Source of the DNA: Cryptomeria japonica
Taxonomy: Eukaryota > Streptophyta > Pinopsida > Cupressales > Cupressaceae
Direction: 5' to 3'
NCBI RefSeq assembly: GCF_030272615.1
Contig: NC_081409.1
Coordinates: 23,454,406 to 23,518,405, forward strand
Length of the DNA: 64,000 nt
How positions within the stretch are numbered: the first letter of the stretch is position 1; every line of letters starts with the position of its first letter. The translations under genes and the position numbers were made by a program. Below are positions 33,299 through 45,082 of this stretch, one piece after another. The notes beneath the pieces were generated by a model. The model was not told the DNA's origin, made no database searches, and saw only the letters and a list, made by a program, of their open reading frames with translations.

Positions 33299-36200
33299 CT
33301 ATTCTTCCATGGCATCAACTGTGCTCATCTCCTGTGTAATTGTCAAGGCATCCAGGTTCATATAACACTTCTGAAGAATTTGCAGACGTGGGAGTAGAAC
33401 CAATTGTAGCTCCTTCAAATCTCTAGACCGTGTGTTGATCTCTTGCTCCATTTTGGCTGACTGGATGTGAAACCGGTGAACGGTTTGCCCATAAGTTGCA
33501 AAGGAATCATAAGGTGTCTTGAATGTGTTCATGTAGGACTGTAAGTCTATTTGATGCTTTTGCTTCTGAGCTAGCACATCATCATAAAATAGATGGGGTT
33601 GATAGATTTTGCTAAGTAGCAGATTTCCCTCATCCAAAGCATCCCTTATATCCTTTTGTTCTTTCTTCAATTCAGTCTAGAGCTCATTCAACTTCTTCAC
33701 CAAAGCTATATTAGAGATTTTAGATGCTCCTTCTTGAAATTAGCCTCTACTACCTCTTCAAGGCTTTGCACCTAATCATCTACTATTGTGCATAGGAGCT
33801 TAAGTCTAGCTAGTGATGAATCGATGTTTGGAAGAGTTGTATCAGGTATCAAACCGATAAGCGTATCCAAAGCTGATTGGATTACATCCTGCTCCTTCTT
33901 CCATCAAATTATTTCAAGGCACTCTTGAGCTACCTTGATGCTCTACATTAGCTCCATTTCACTTGTAGGCTGGAGATCTATAGGACTGGTGAGATCAGCT
34001 GGTTTAGCTTGACTCTCGGTTGTCTTTGGAGTCTCCATCTGGGTGCTCTTCATCGCTTCTCCTACCTTGTCCTCTTCCGCTTTCTTCTTCTCTACTTCTC
34101 TCCTCTTCTCTACTTCCTTGTCTTCCTCAACCTTTTTCTTTTCTGCTTCCTTTGTCTTCTCCTATTCCTTATCTTCTTCTTCCTTCTTTTTCCTCTCTGC
34201 TTCCTTCTTCTTCTTCTCCTCTTCATCTTTCTTCTTTTTCTCCTCTTCATCCTTTTTCTTCATTTCTTCTTCTTCCTTTTTCTTTTTCTCCTCTTCTTCC
34301 TTTTTCTTCTTTTTCTCCTCTTCATCCTTTTTCCGCTTCTCTTCTTCTTCCTTTTTCCATTTCTCTTCTTCATCCTTCTTCCTCTACTCAGCCTCTTCCT
34401 TCGCCACTTCCTTTCTATCCTTGACTTTCTTCTCCTGTTCAGCCTGATGCTCCTATCTTGTTGCCTCAGATGGTATCTCTTGGGTAACTTCCTCAGCATC
34501 CAAAGCATCAACATCAATGGTGTTGATTGGTTCAACAACCAAATTTCCTTCATCATCAAATGCTTCATCCAGTTTGGATATAACCGGTTCTTTCTTAGCT
34601 TGCCAGTTGGCAAAATGCACTTTGTGAGTCTAGACAGTTGTTTTCATATACAGATGGGTGTCTTTTTCAACATCAGCAACTCTACCTTCTAATAGCCAGA
34701 GTCTTCTTTTTCTAGTGAAGAAGAGTCCTTTGTTTTGGTCAATAACATCATACAGCTCAAAATTTGACAGGTCAGGAAAGTACTGTGCAAAAACCTTCTC
34801 CCTAATTTCCTATTCTTTCTCTATGGCAATTCACCATCTATTATATAATGACATATATAGAGAATCCAGTGTCTGAGATTTGACCTCTAAGGGTGACTAT
34901 CATTAATACATAAATACTGAATTATTTCCTTTTCAACTGCTTCCTTTTCATCCTCATTGAAGTCATCAAAATGCTCAAGTAAGTCATTTAGCACTTTTCT
35001 CCTAATATTCTTTATTGTTCTTTGACAATGTGTCAAAGGTTTATAGGAAGAGATATCTATATTTATTGGTGCAGATGACATCGGTTCATCCTTTGTCTTC
35101 CTCTTTGCTTGACGTGTTTTCTTTGGCTTTTCCTCAGACAAGGTTTCTTCTGAGTCTGGATAGGTGTTCCTTGTATTCCTCTTTCTCTGGAACACTTTAG
35201 CTAGTGCAACTTCTGGTTTCCTCTTGGCTGGTGACCGCTTGGTCACTTTTGGAGTTCCAGTAGTAACCGGTGCGGATGCTACAGGCACTACCTTTGCCTT
35301 CTCCATTGCCGGTTCCTTTTCTTTCATTGCTGGTGGTTCCTCAACCAATGCTATCCTCTCTAGGTAGGTGTCAGTTCTCTTCACCTTAGGATCAAGCGGT
35401 GAGGCAATAAGGGTAGAGGCATACCCTTCCAGCATATCGTACATCACCTCATAGCCCATTGGCTCTACTTCTTCTTGTCTAGGCTCAACAGCCTCCATTA
35501 TGCATTTATCTACTTGGATGGTGAAGCAGATGTCTTCTTCATATTTCTTGATGATATCACCTGAGATCCTCATCCTTTGACTCATTTTTCATTTGAACTC
35601 ATCAAAATACTTGTTCAGAACATCAAGGTAACCGGTTCCAATTGCTTGAATGCTCTCCTTGATTTGCTTGGTTACCGGTTGGTCAGGAGACCACTAGACA
35701 TCTCCTACTCCTAGAAAGTATCCTTGAAAGTAAAAGAACAACCCGACTAGTAGTTGTCTGAACTTAAACCTTTGTGCATTATCCTGTTTGATTGACTTCA
35801 GGTTTGACAGGAGTTGCCTCTGCATACTGATGCACAGGTCAAATGATGCATCCTCCTTAATCATCCGGTAAGCAGCATTTACTGCTGCAACAGATACAGA
35901 GTTAATTCTACTAGCAAAGAATGTTCAGTAGCCTATCACCATGCAGGCATACTTTACTAGATAATCCTTGATGGAGTTGATTGTCATGCCTCATGAGTCA
36001 CTCACTGAACCAGTGAGCCTTGTCATTTCAGTTTTGCTTATTATCCTTAGGGCTGGCACTTCCCCTGTGTTGCAGAAACCAGTGACTGCATGAATTACCT
36101 ATGGCGTAATATCATGCATCCTCTCTAGGTACATCTTGTCACCATGGACTCTACTCAAAATGATCCTTATGTGATCTTCTATAAAATATTCCAGGAAGTA

Positions 36201-36461
36201 GACAACATTGTGGAGTTTCTTCTTCTCCAAGATATTATACTCCGGTTTGATTTTCTTATCCTTGCCACAAAACAAACCTAACTGGGAGTGGATAGCTAGA
36301 GACCCTAGGTCTTCAATCTTGCAATCTATGTAGTCAGAAATTCCCTCTTCTACTATCACACCAGTTGGAACTTGTGATAGAGTATTATACTTGGACTTTC
36401 ATTGAATAAAACTTTCAGATTCAATAGATGCACTAGAACTGGTATGAGATGCAGAAGCCAT
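33299..36461 (-). pseudogene. E3a second gene, unknown function
   Basis: Not recognised. From ATG 36461 (MASASHTSSSAS) an N-terminal domain of about 300 codons contains LGLFCGKDKKIKPEYNILEK, MHDITP, VTGFCNTGEVPALRIISK and LLVGLFFYFQ, followed by EPMGYEVMYDMLEGYAS and a Lys/Pro-rich basic stretch with SPAKRKPE. Then come a segment with repeated Asp/Glu, a very long Lys/Glu coil (about 34470-34110) and a second coiled C-terminus (33670-33299). Stops at 36399, 36099, near 35998 and 35932, 35695 and 35586 are TGA or TAG, in frame with the next part. Frameshifts lie near 34880 and 33720. It has no enzyme motif. The coil and basic parts suggest a structural or nucleic-acid-binding protein (inference). 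Confidence 0.6.
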
Positions 36462-36914
36462 GATAGAAACTTTAAGAACTTTGAGAAATACCTTTTTTAA
36501 AACATGTGAATTTAGGGCTTTTCGATTCTCCTTCACTCCACACTCCGTCGGTTGTTGAATCACCGCTTTGTGTTCTCCACTTGATCGTTTGCAGTTTGAA
36601 TTTGAATCTCCTTCACGGTTTGTCAATTTCTCAAGATCTTAGCTCAAATCGCCTTTTCGTCGCTCTGGTCTTTGAAAAACTTTTCTTTGCTCAAAAACAG
36701 ATAGTGAGAAATGATTTGAAAAATGCCTTTAAACATATCTCTCACCTACCACCATTAATGCTCCTCTATTAGGGTGTAAACCCTAATTTGCCTTTTTACC
36801 ATTTTTGGTCTTCTGCCAAGCAACAGGTATCACATATCGGTTAAGGTCTTTTATCAGTGTAAACTGGGGGTTCAAAATATTTTTCCGTTTGCTCCCCCTA
36901 AGATTTTCTGAGGC

Positions 36915-38204
36915 TTAGTTTGTCGGTTCCGATATTTCCACATTAGGTGCAGAAACTGGTTCCTCTTGTAACACCACTAGTTTCTTCTTCCAGGTTTTGT
37001 TCATATCCGCTTGAACGGTGTCAACATCAATGTCTCCTTCCAGAGTGACCAATATATCATCATATATGTTCTTTCTTGATGTACAGAGTCTGGCAATGTG
37101 ACCCGGTTTGTTGCAGTGATAGCAGACCAATCCAGGTGCTCTCCAAGGTCCATTGTTCATGTTTCCATTCTTCCTTCTGCATGTTGCAGTAGTGTGACCA
37201 TGACCATGACAGATCATACAATTTTCTCTCCATCCAATTGCTGCTTGATAGCCACTTCTTCTTGGCTGATGATTGAAGACATTAAACCGGTTGTGATTCT
37301 GGTTCACAAAAGGTTCAGGACCAACTCCTTGGGTCCTTTGAGGATATCTTCCAGTGTCATTCATGATAGACCTGCATTCAAATGCTCTATGCCCATACTT
37401 GTTTCATGCATAACAGTTACCATTGAATCTATAGGATCTAGGTTTATCATTTAGGAAATAAGGAAAATTGTTGTAAGCCTTACTCCTACACACATTTGCA
37501 GTATGTCCTTCTTTAAGATAGTTAAAGCAAATAGGTTTAAACTTTTGCTTACCTTTATCCTTTGATGCCGGTTGTTTCTTTGATGCTCCAAAATTTGTAC
37601 CAGAGGTCTCACCTTCCTCATGACTAGAATAACCAAGTCCATCAGTATTCTTGATAGGTTTGGCAGATTCAAGCTTTTTCTCTAGCTTAATAGTACTCTT
37701 GTTGAACTTAGCAAGTATTTCCTTTGACTCAGAGAGTTCTTTGGAAATAGCAGCATTTGCTTCCATTAGGTTTTCATTCTTAGAGATGGCACTATTCAGT
37801 TCACCTTGCATGTCGTCCTTTTCCACTTTGCTAGCATGGAGTTGAGTAGTTAGGGCACTGATCTCTTGTTTTAGCTTGGAGATCTCATGATCTCTTTCTT
37901 TCAATAGATCTTCAGCTTTCCTTTGGTTCTCAAGCTCTTGACACATCCGGATAGTCAGTCCTTCCAACTCCTTTCTCAGGTTGGAGTTTGATTCATTCAA
38001 CTTGTTTACTTCTACAATTAGGGCTTCCATGTCTGCTTCATCTGCAGAACTATTTTTAGATAGCTCCATCAACTTTTCTGCATGTTCTCTCCTTTTTGCT
38101 TGAGATGCCTTGTATTTGACCATAAGATCATCATAGGCTTGCTCAGATTGAGTGAGCCATTGAGTAAGTTCCCTCAAGGTGTATTCCCCCATATCTCTTT
38201 CCAA
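36915..38204 (-). pseudogene. E3a gag-like gene: coiled coil plus zinc knuckles, no capsid
   Basis: ATG at 38204 is about 24 bp after the primer site. Residues 1-190 are a nearly continuous coiled coil (KLKQEISALTTQLHASKVEK and similar heptads), followed by CFNYLKEGHTANVC, where Tyr replaces the second Cys of the usual CCHC. A second part (37364-36915) has two good knuckles, CMICHGHGHTTATC and CYHCNKPGHIARLC. The copia gag domain (UBN2 type) expected before the coil is missing. A stop at 37404 separates the parts. Likely RNA binding; particle formation would need a helper gag. Confidence 0.75.
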
Positions 38205-38227
38205 GTGGTTAAACTTATAGAAAGGTA

Positions 38228-38242
38228 GGCTCTGATACCAAT
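38228..38242 (-). promoter_or_regulatory. Primer binding site of E3a
   Basis: On the minus strand ATTGGTATCAGAGCC follows the LTR end (38243), matching the initiator tRNA-Met type site of copia elements; E5 has the same at 51311. Confidence 0.9.
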
Positions 38243-39390
38243 TGATGAATACTAAGAGGGGGGTGGGAAGGGTGAATTAGTATGCCAAAAATATTTGCAA
38301 TTAAACACTTTGCCAGACTGACAGTAAACCGGTAAAACAATTTAGCAGACAAACTAATTAATAAACATGCAAACCAAATAGCTAATAATGCATTCACCCA
38401 CAAAAGCACAAACACCATAACACAAGAGATTTTGACGTGGAAACCCAAATGGGAAAAACCACGGTGAGATGGAACTCACAAGTAACTATCTATAGAATAA
38501 AAACTAGACTAGTTAAGGTCAGACCGGTTAAGGTCTTACAATGTTCTTTACCAGAACAGATCCTGTTAAGAATCTCAATCTTTGTTAGGAGATAAGTCCG
38601 ATTAAAGACTACCTTGCTAGAGGATTTTAGATCCACAAATGTGAACCACCTTGTTAGAGGATTTACAAGAGGCTTTTTGGCCTACCTAGTTAAGGGCTAC
38701 AGACTTGTTGAAGATGTGAATAATCAACAAGTGAGTGATCTAGCAAATAGCATCGATTGCTTGGTTAGATCCTTGATAGCTCGATCTTAATGCATTACAA
38801 CATTACTTCAGTCTTCTACACATTCATACTCTCTCTAACTCTTTAGTTACCTTAAACCCTAGCAACAGCATCAACCTCAACAACAACAACCTTAGAATCC
38901 TAGACATGATGTCCTTATAAAGGAATCTGATTTCATGTAGGTCCAATAGGATTACAATACAATTTCCTAGGTTCAATGCATCTGGACATATCTGGTAACA
39001 CAACACAAAAAGCACTGCCAGAGATTTGGCACCGTCAAATGATCGGTGGATGGTAACTCATCACAAGATGCTGATTGGTAACTCATCACAGAGTATTATC
39101 GGTTCATATAAAATATCGGTTGCCGGTTTGTCAAAATGAAGACTGGTAAAAATGTGTTATGTTGCTTTAATCCCTCATACCGCTTGGTATCCACGAACCG
39201 CTTGGGGTCGACATGCTACTTCAAACCAGTAAACACATTCTGCAAAACATCAATAATCTAAAGACTATAATACAACATACCGATTGGAACAAATATTGGT
39301 TGTGCTCTAACTCACACATATGAAGAGGATCTTAATGCAAGTGTGTGTCCATCAATGACAATCACAACATGAACATCAGAAATGCCAAAA
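38243..39390 (-). repeat. 5' LTR of E3a
   Basis: 1148 bp; partner of 31717-32845, with a short extra copy of GTCAGACCGGTTAAG near 38518. On the minus strand the start is TTTTGGCATTTC where the other LTR has TGTTGGCATTTC, so the terminal dinucleotide is mutated. Confidence 0.9.
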
Positions 39391-39621
39391 AAGCCTAGGG
39401 TTTTCCCTTTTAGGGTTTCTTGACCTATTAGAGGTTGAATTATTTCTTTTGTATCATTATTCTATTACACATTTTTGTGAATACAGAGCTCTCACATTAT
39501 TGAACATTTTTCCTGTGTTTATGTTTTTCTTTGTTTCTTCCTTGCTTCTCCTTGTAACAGGTTTATTCATCTTGCAGAGATCATTTGGGCTCCTGTGGTG
39601 TTGTATTTCTCAACTCTCACA
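39391..39621 (+). repeat. E3 5' LTR, distal part
   Basis: Continues the E3 5' LTR from 31711 after the E3a insertion and ends CTCACA at 39621, next to the primer site TGGTATTAGAGCTT (39622-39635). It matches 49741-49969. Confidence 0.9.
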
Positions 39622-39635
39622 TGGTATTAGAGCTT

Positions 39636-40970
39636 CAGATCTGCAGCTACCTGTTCTTGTTTTGAGTTTTTTTTTCATTGGAAGCAGATTTGGGATTTTT
39701 CAGATGTTTTTTTGTGCTCCTACGGATAGGATTTTGTTTCTGAGCACTTTGGGCCTAAACAAACCTCACCATCGTGCTTTGAAGGCCCAAAAACCCTTAT
39801 GGTCATATAAAACTTGATCACTTTCAATACCTGAGCCTCTAGGGGTATATTTTTTTGTTATGTACTAGGTCTACGACCCTAGCACGCAGTTCGAGAATTT
39901 AAAAAAAAAATTGCCTTTTTACGGCATACAGGCCAAAATTTGTTTTTTTTTTGAAAAAAATAAAAAAAATCTTTCAACAAAAAATTGGCCAAGTTTTAAA
40001 AAAAAATCTTTTGGGTTTCCCATGGTACATAGGGTGCCGTGGGCCCCTTGGTACTACCATTGGCCCTGACAGTCTGGCCTGTCGGTCCTTCCTCGCTGGC
40101 CTCCGGCCTCCACTGCCTGCAGCCTAGCTACCACCACAATGCCACCCATCCACCATCATAGCTCGGCCGCCACCCCCGCTCTGCCATCGGAGTGTCACCG
40201 GAGTGCCACTGGAGCATCGCCCCTGGGCCACCTCCACTCGGGCCTGCCACCAAACAACCATTGTTGCCCCTCTCTCTTGCCTTTGAAGGGGGGTTGGTTT
40301 TTTCTTCATATCTTGAGCATATGGAGTCATTTTTTTGAAAACAAATAGGCATTGGAAAGCTAGTTCTGAGTTGGACCTCATGGTATTGGATTTTGTTTCC
40401 AAATTTTTTGTTTAAGTGTACTTTTTTCCTGTCAAATTGGGGTCTCTTTTCTACACTTTCAGGGCTGTAGAATGTGCAAACGGACTCTATTTTTCAAAAA
40501 TGAATAGGCATTGGAAATCTCTCAACATTTTCTATTCAGATATGTAATTTTGTTTCTTAGATTTTTCATTAGGTACATGAGATTTCAGTTTGAAGTTTTT
40601 TTCCTTATGCACTGCTTCCTTCTCACCAGTATGTACTAGGGTTTGGGTTTATCTCTTGCGGGGGGTGTTTTTTTCTCGCTTTCTGTCATTTATATTAGAA
40701 ATATAGAACACCAAAACTCTCAAAACAAACAAACCCTTCTGCATCTTCTATCTATTCTGAAATATCACATAATAAAAAACAACACACAAGCAGGTACAGG
40801 TGCAGAGTTTCATGGTTGATTCTTTAGTTGAGTTGTTGACATCACACAACTCTCACACCTGGAAGCCTCTCATCACAAGGCTTCTTAGGGCATGAGGATT
40901 TTGGTCTTGTTTGGATGAGGTTCAGCCTCTATTGCAACGTTCTTTTGAGATTCTTCGACACAAAAACAAG
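39636..40970 (+). other. E3 leader, non-coding
   Basis: Untranslated stretch between primer site and gag. It has poly-A/T runs (39900-40010), a GC-rich island (40040-40290) and a degenerate direct repeat of about 158 bp period (AAATAGGCATTGGAAAGC near 40344, AATAGGCATTGGAAATC near 40502). Small ORFs on both strands in the GC-rich part have no recognisable domain. Confidence 0.55.
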
Positions 40971-41379
40971 ATGGATGAGGCCATGGGTTTTCTGTCATTA
41001 CATGTTTCTGACAGTCTTCTATTTCACTTTGATGCTTTTCTCACTCCTTGAGCTATGTGGTTGAAGTTTGAGACTCTCTTTGGAAGAGTTAATGAGATCC
41101 AGACATTACAGATTGAGGCAAAGTTGGTTTCCTTGTCACCTGATTCATTTTCCTCCATTGAGGATTTTTTGAACAAATTCAAGACTACCAGATCTGTTCT
41201 CTAGGGGTGTGGAAAGATCAATATAGACCCAGAGTGCATTCACTTGATCCTTTTGAATATTCAGGGCCCTTTTCAATTTTTTGCCTCTTCTTTCTATTCC
41301 ACCATGGATGGCTTGGGTGCTCATTTTACCATGCCTACCTTTGATGTGTTTTGTGAGTGTTTGTGTGAGGCCCTACCCT
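40971..41379 (+). pseudogene. E3 gag, N-terminal part (UBN2-type)
   Basis: Copia gag: AMWLKFETLFGRVNEIQTLQ, SSIEDFLNKFKTTRSVL and HLILLNIQGPFQFF are the usual blocks of a UBN2-type gag. Stops are TGA or TAG. The gene breaks off near 41379 where E4 is inserted, and resumes at about 45929. Confidence 0.75.
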
Positions 41380-44082
41380 GACCCATCCTATCTCTTCAGT
41401 TATTTTCATTTTGGAGCTATTTTGGATGCTAGTTTTGACACACTATGGATATAGAACTTTACATGGTCCCACGATTTTGATAATATTGATATATATTGAT
41501 GCTTCATTTCTATGCCTTGTGGATTAGAGAATATTATATGATTCTAGATTAGGGTAACATTATGATGATGTATGTTATTATCTGAACTTTAGGATTTGTT
41601 ATAATGCTAGAAATATGTTTGCATATCTTGTAAATGGATCAAATTTTGAGGATTATGATGAATTGCTTTGGTTTGTGACAAATCATTTTTATAATGACAA
41701 GTCTTTGCAAATGAATGTATTGTATTCTAATTATGTGTTTTATATTATATGAGGCTATTGGGAAGTACTAATGTTTAAATTGAGATGTGCAGGAAATTAT
41801 CCATGTGACCATGGAAATATTATGGAGAATCAAGCGTAGGCCTATGTGCGTTAGTAAAACCAGGGGTTGTCTATTTGGAGAGACAACACCCCATATGTAT
41901 TGTATTTTATTCGTAAATGTAAAATGTTTCATGAGTGTAAATTGTATTAATTGAATCATTTAAATTGTTTAAGAGATGATTGCCATGTGTGTATTGTGAT
42001 GTGGTATTATTTTGTAGTGTCACTTGACACCTATGTAGTATGTTGTGTTGGCAATTTGTCATGTCACCTTTTTGGAGAGTTTTATTTTTAGTTAATTGTT
42101 ATATCTCCTAATTGTCCTTGAAGGAACCAAGAAATCTAGGTTAGTGAGCCACAAGGAGGGTCAACTCAGAGTTGACCCATAGGTTAACTTTAGGTGGACT
42201 TTCTGAGGGTCAAATAAACTCCTAGAGTCAATTTTAGAGCATTTCTATTAGGCCTCATGGGGTACCTATGGGTGAAGGCCAAAATTGGCCATGTGTCTTT
42301 CCCTTAGGACTTGTTTAACCACCCAAAAAAGTTATTTTCCCAAGATGGACGAATTCCATCTATAAGAGTGCCATCCTTGGTAGGATAACCTTCTTGAAGG
42401 GAGTAAACCCTCTTCCCCATTCCATTTCCCTTCTCTAGGTACCTAGGTTAGGGAGTGTGTAAGACCTAGGGAAGACCAATCCAATGGGGGATCCCTCACT
42501 CTATCCAAGAGGTTGGAAGGAGTGAGAGAGGCCTTCTTAGGCTAAGAATGGAAGCTTAGTGAGCTAATCACCCACTCTCCATCCTTGGAGATTTTTGGAG
42601 AAATTTTGGAGAAAAAAAAAAACTAGTTTTTAGGATAGCAAATTTGGGGCCAAGGAATTGCAAAAAATATTGAGGATTGGGAAGCTCTTCATCAAGCTTT
42701 CCCCTAGATTTCCCTTGGTAGGTCAAGGTTGGTGTTACTCTCCCCTCTTATGTAAATGTAAAATGTCTAGAATGCTTGAATGGAAAATTATTTTTTATTC
42801 CTCTATTTGTGTTGTACTTGTAAAAATCTATGTGATTTCTTGCTTATTTCTGTTCTATGTATTGTTGTGTTTGGGGAGTGTTTCAAGACCATCCTTTCCT
42901 TGGGAGGAAAGATTGGTCTTGGGGGTGGAAGGAGCTTGACAACCCTTAGGGTGAGAGGCTCTCATTTTGAGAGTGATCTCAAGGGTTTGTCCATGAGACC
43001 CTTGCTGCCTTTCTTTTGTGTTATTTCACTTGGGGGTCATAAGGGGGTGCAAATATGGCATGATTGCCTTTTTGGGGGTCATAAGGGTGTAGGGATTAAG
43101 GAGGATTTTTGGTTATGATGCCATGATTTGGTTGTAAGTTCTATCTAGTAGATTTCTCCCCTAGGGTACTTGGTCCACTTCCACCCTAGTAAGACATCAC
43201 ATTTTGTGATGGAGTTTCAGCCTAGGAAGGGATGTCTTTGTTGTGTTATTTTTCTTTCCCTTTTCTTGTTGTGTTGCTTGGTTGTAACCCCATCTGGGTC
43301 TTGATTCTCCAAGCTCGGGGGTGGCTTCTGGTAAGCCTAGGCTGGGAGGTGAGCATCCCATGGTCACAGCCCTAAAATTTTGTATGTAGGTTGCTTGGAA
43401 AAGAGACTAGGAGTTGTAGATTTGTTTGGTTGCAGATTTTTTTATTCAGATTCAGATTTCTATTTAGATGTAGAAAAGCAAAAATGTAATTTATGAATTG
43501 TTGCAAAACAAAGGAAAATAATGTAAATAAAGGGCTTAAGTTAATTCTTTTATTTCTGTTTAAAGAAATGTATTCTTTTATTCAAGTCCTCATCATTAAG
43601 AATGAGAGACTAGTTGGGGTTACTTTCACCCATTGTAAATGTGTACCCTAGTATTCAAATATTCTGTATGCAAAATACCTTTTATTTAAGTTCTGAACAT
43701 TTATTAGGTTGCTGTAAATTGTATCAAATTCTGTCTCAAAAAAAAAAGAATTCTGTTGTCATGTTTATTTATGCAAATATAAGTTAAGGAAGAAAAAAAA
43801 AGAGAAGAGAATGCATTATGTTGAGTAATTTCTTGCAAAGTTTAATTACTATTATTTTGTTACTTTTAACTCTATTTAGGCATAGCTGAAAAAGAATCTA
43901 GCATTTATACATTGCTAGAGAAAACATGTTGTAAGACTATAAAAAAAAAGAGAGAAGAAAAAATAAGACTTATTCATATTGTTGTTAAAAGACTAAGATC
44001 TGTATGCTTAGGAGTTAGAATTTCAAAACAAAATAAGGGTTTCCAACCCTATTGTCTTAACATGTATTTATATATATCTATA

Positions 44083-44298
44083 AATATATAAGTATATATA
44101 TATGTTGAAAAATATATACTTATATATATACAAATATATATAAATTTCTATATGTGTATATCTCTGCAACAAATTAAAAAAAAAAGGGGAAAAAAAACAT
44201 ATTTTGGACTTGTGTAATCCTGTTACAAAAAAATATATAAAGGATTGCATGCTTCTGTGTTAAAAATAATTCAAAACAAGTTCCTAACCCTATCAGGT

Positions 44299-44391
<93 letters not shown>

Positions 44392-44570
44392 TGCATCTGA
44401 AAACATACTCAATGGATACCTTTAAAAAAAAAAGAAGATATATGTATGTATTCTGGTCATGGCAGTGAATATTTATATATATATATAAATATATACATAT
44501 AAAAATATATTTATATATATATATATAAATATACATACATATACATATATATATATATATTTTTATATAA
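44083..44570. repeat. TA-rich simple repeats
   Basis: Includes an uninterrupted (TA)n of about 85 bp at 44301-44386 and broken TATATA runs at 44068-44160 and 44466-44565. The long Tyr/Ile ORFs over this part are products of the repeat and not genes. Confidence 0.95.
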
Positions 44571-44644
44571 AAAAAGGAGAGAAATATTATTAAAAAAAAA
44601 TAAAACTACACAAAAAATAGGGAAATCAGGGGTACCGGGCTGAG

Positions 44645-44855
44645 CCACTGTGTGTTAACATAGTGGATGGCTCATGGCCAAGCCACTATGTTTACACACA
44701 GTGGGCGGCGTAGGAGGCACCGCACTGTGTGTAAACACAGTGGAGCGGCCGCGGCTGCCACTGTGTGTATACACAGTGGGTGGCGGTTATATTGTCCGCC
44801 ACTATGTGTGCACATAGTGAGAGGCGCTGCCCACCACTGTGTGTACGCACAGCGG
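44645..44855. repeat. Six-unit hairpin array in E4
   Basis: Units CCACTGTGTGT...ACACAGTGG at 44645-44666, 44683-44704, 44722-44743, 44758-44779, 44799-44819 and 44834-44855, period about 38 bp. 44758-44779 pairs over 11 bp, and 44800-44819 over 10 bp with A-T where other units have G-C. The linkers are GC-rich (GGCGGC, GCGGCCGC). Short ORFs reading THSG-like repeats on both strands are shadows of the array. Confidence 0.88.
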
Positions 44856-44980
44856 CGTCCGGGAGATCTCCTCGCCAAACCCTCTGCTCTTCCCCCTTCG
44901 AAACCCTTTGCCATGCCCTAATCCGCCCATACCTGCAATCACACACACACTCCAAAACAAAAAAAAAGTGGTATAATAAA

Positions 44981-45082
44981 CCCTAACCCATTTCGGGTTA
45001 GGGTATAAATTTATAAGAAAATAAAATAAAATGGGAATAAATAGAAATGCAACCCTAACCCAATTTTGGGTTAGGGTTAGCA
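44981..45082. repeat. Two telomere-like hairpins
   Basis: ACCCTAACCC followed by GGGTTAGGGT (44985-45007), and AACCCTAACCC followed by GGGTTAGGGTT (45052-45079), with 5-8 nt loops. The words resemble telomere DNA, but the inverted arrangement is a stem and not a tandem telomere tract. The plant telomere unit is TTTAGGG, so this is not a telomere relic. Confidence 0.75.

Larger units (their letters stand above)
31717..39390 (-). mobile_element. E3a: non-autonomous copia-type element inserted in the E3 5' LTR
   Basis: LTRs 31717-32845 (3') and 38243-39390 (5'), similar but visibly diverged. The flanking AAGTC (31712-31716) and AAGCC (39391-39395) are a target duplication with one change. The minus-strand order is LTR, PBS, gag-like gene (38204-36915), unknown gene (36461-33299), multi-PPT region, LTR. 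No protease, integrase, RT or RNase H is present, so it depends on a helper. Its 3' end (GCCATCAATGCCAAAAGGG then TGTTGG) matches that of E5, which points to an E5-like helper family. Confidence 0.88.

Noticed and set aside
34009-34692. Long Phe/Leu/Ser-rich ORFs on the plus strand
   Set aside because: Mirror images of the Lys/Glu coil coded on the minus strand in the E3a gene; GAAGAA repeats read as TTCTTC.
40124-40402. ORFs in the GC-rich E3 leader
   Set aside because: No recognisable domain, overlapping open frames on both strands, position in an untranslated leader.
44068-44536. Tyr/Ile-repeat ORFs
   Set aside because: Translation of TA simple repeats.
44667-44986. ORFs on both strands with THSG repeats
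   Set aside because: Shadows of the hairpin array; open in several frames because the unit lacks stops.
44981-45082. Interstitial telomere
   Set aside because: The words are inverted pairs and not tandem, and differ from the plant TTTAGGG unit.
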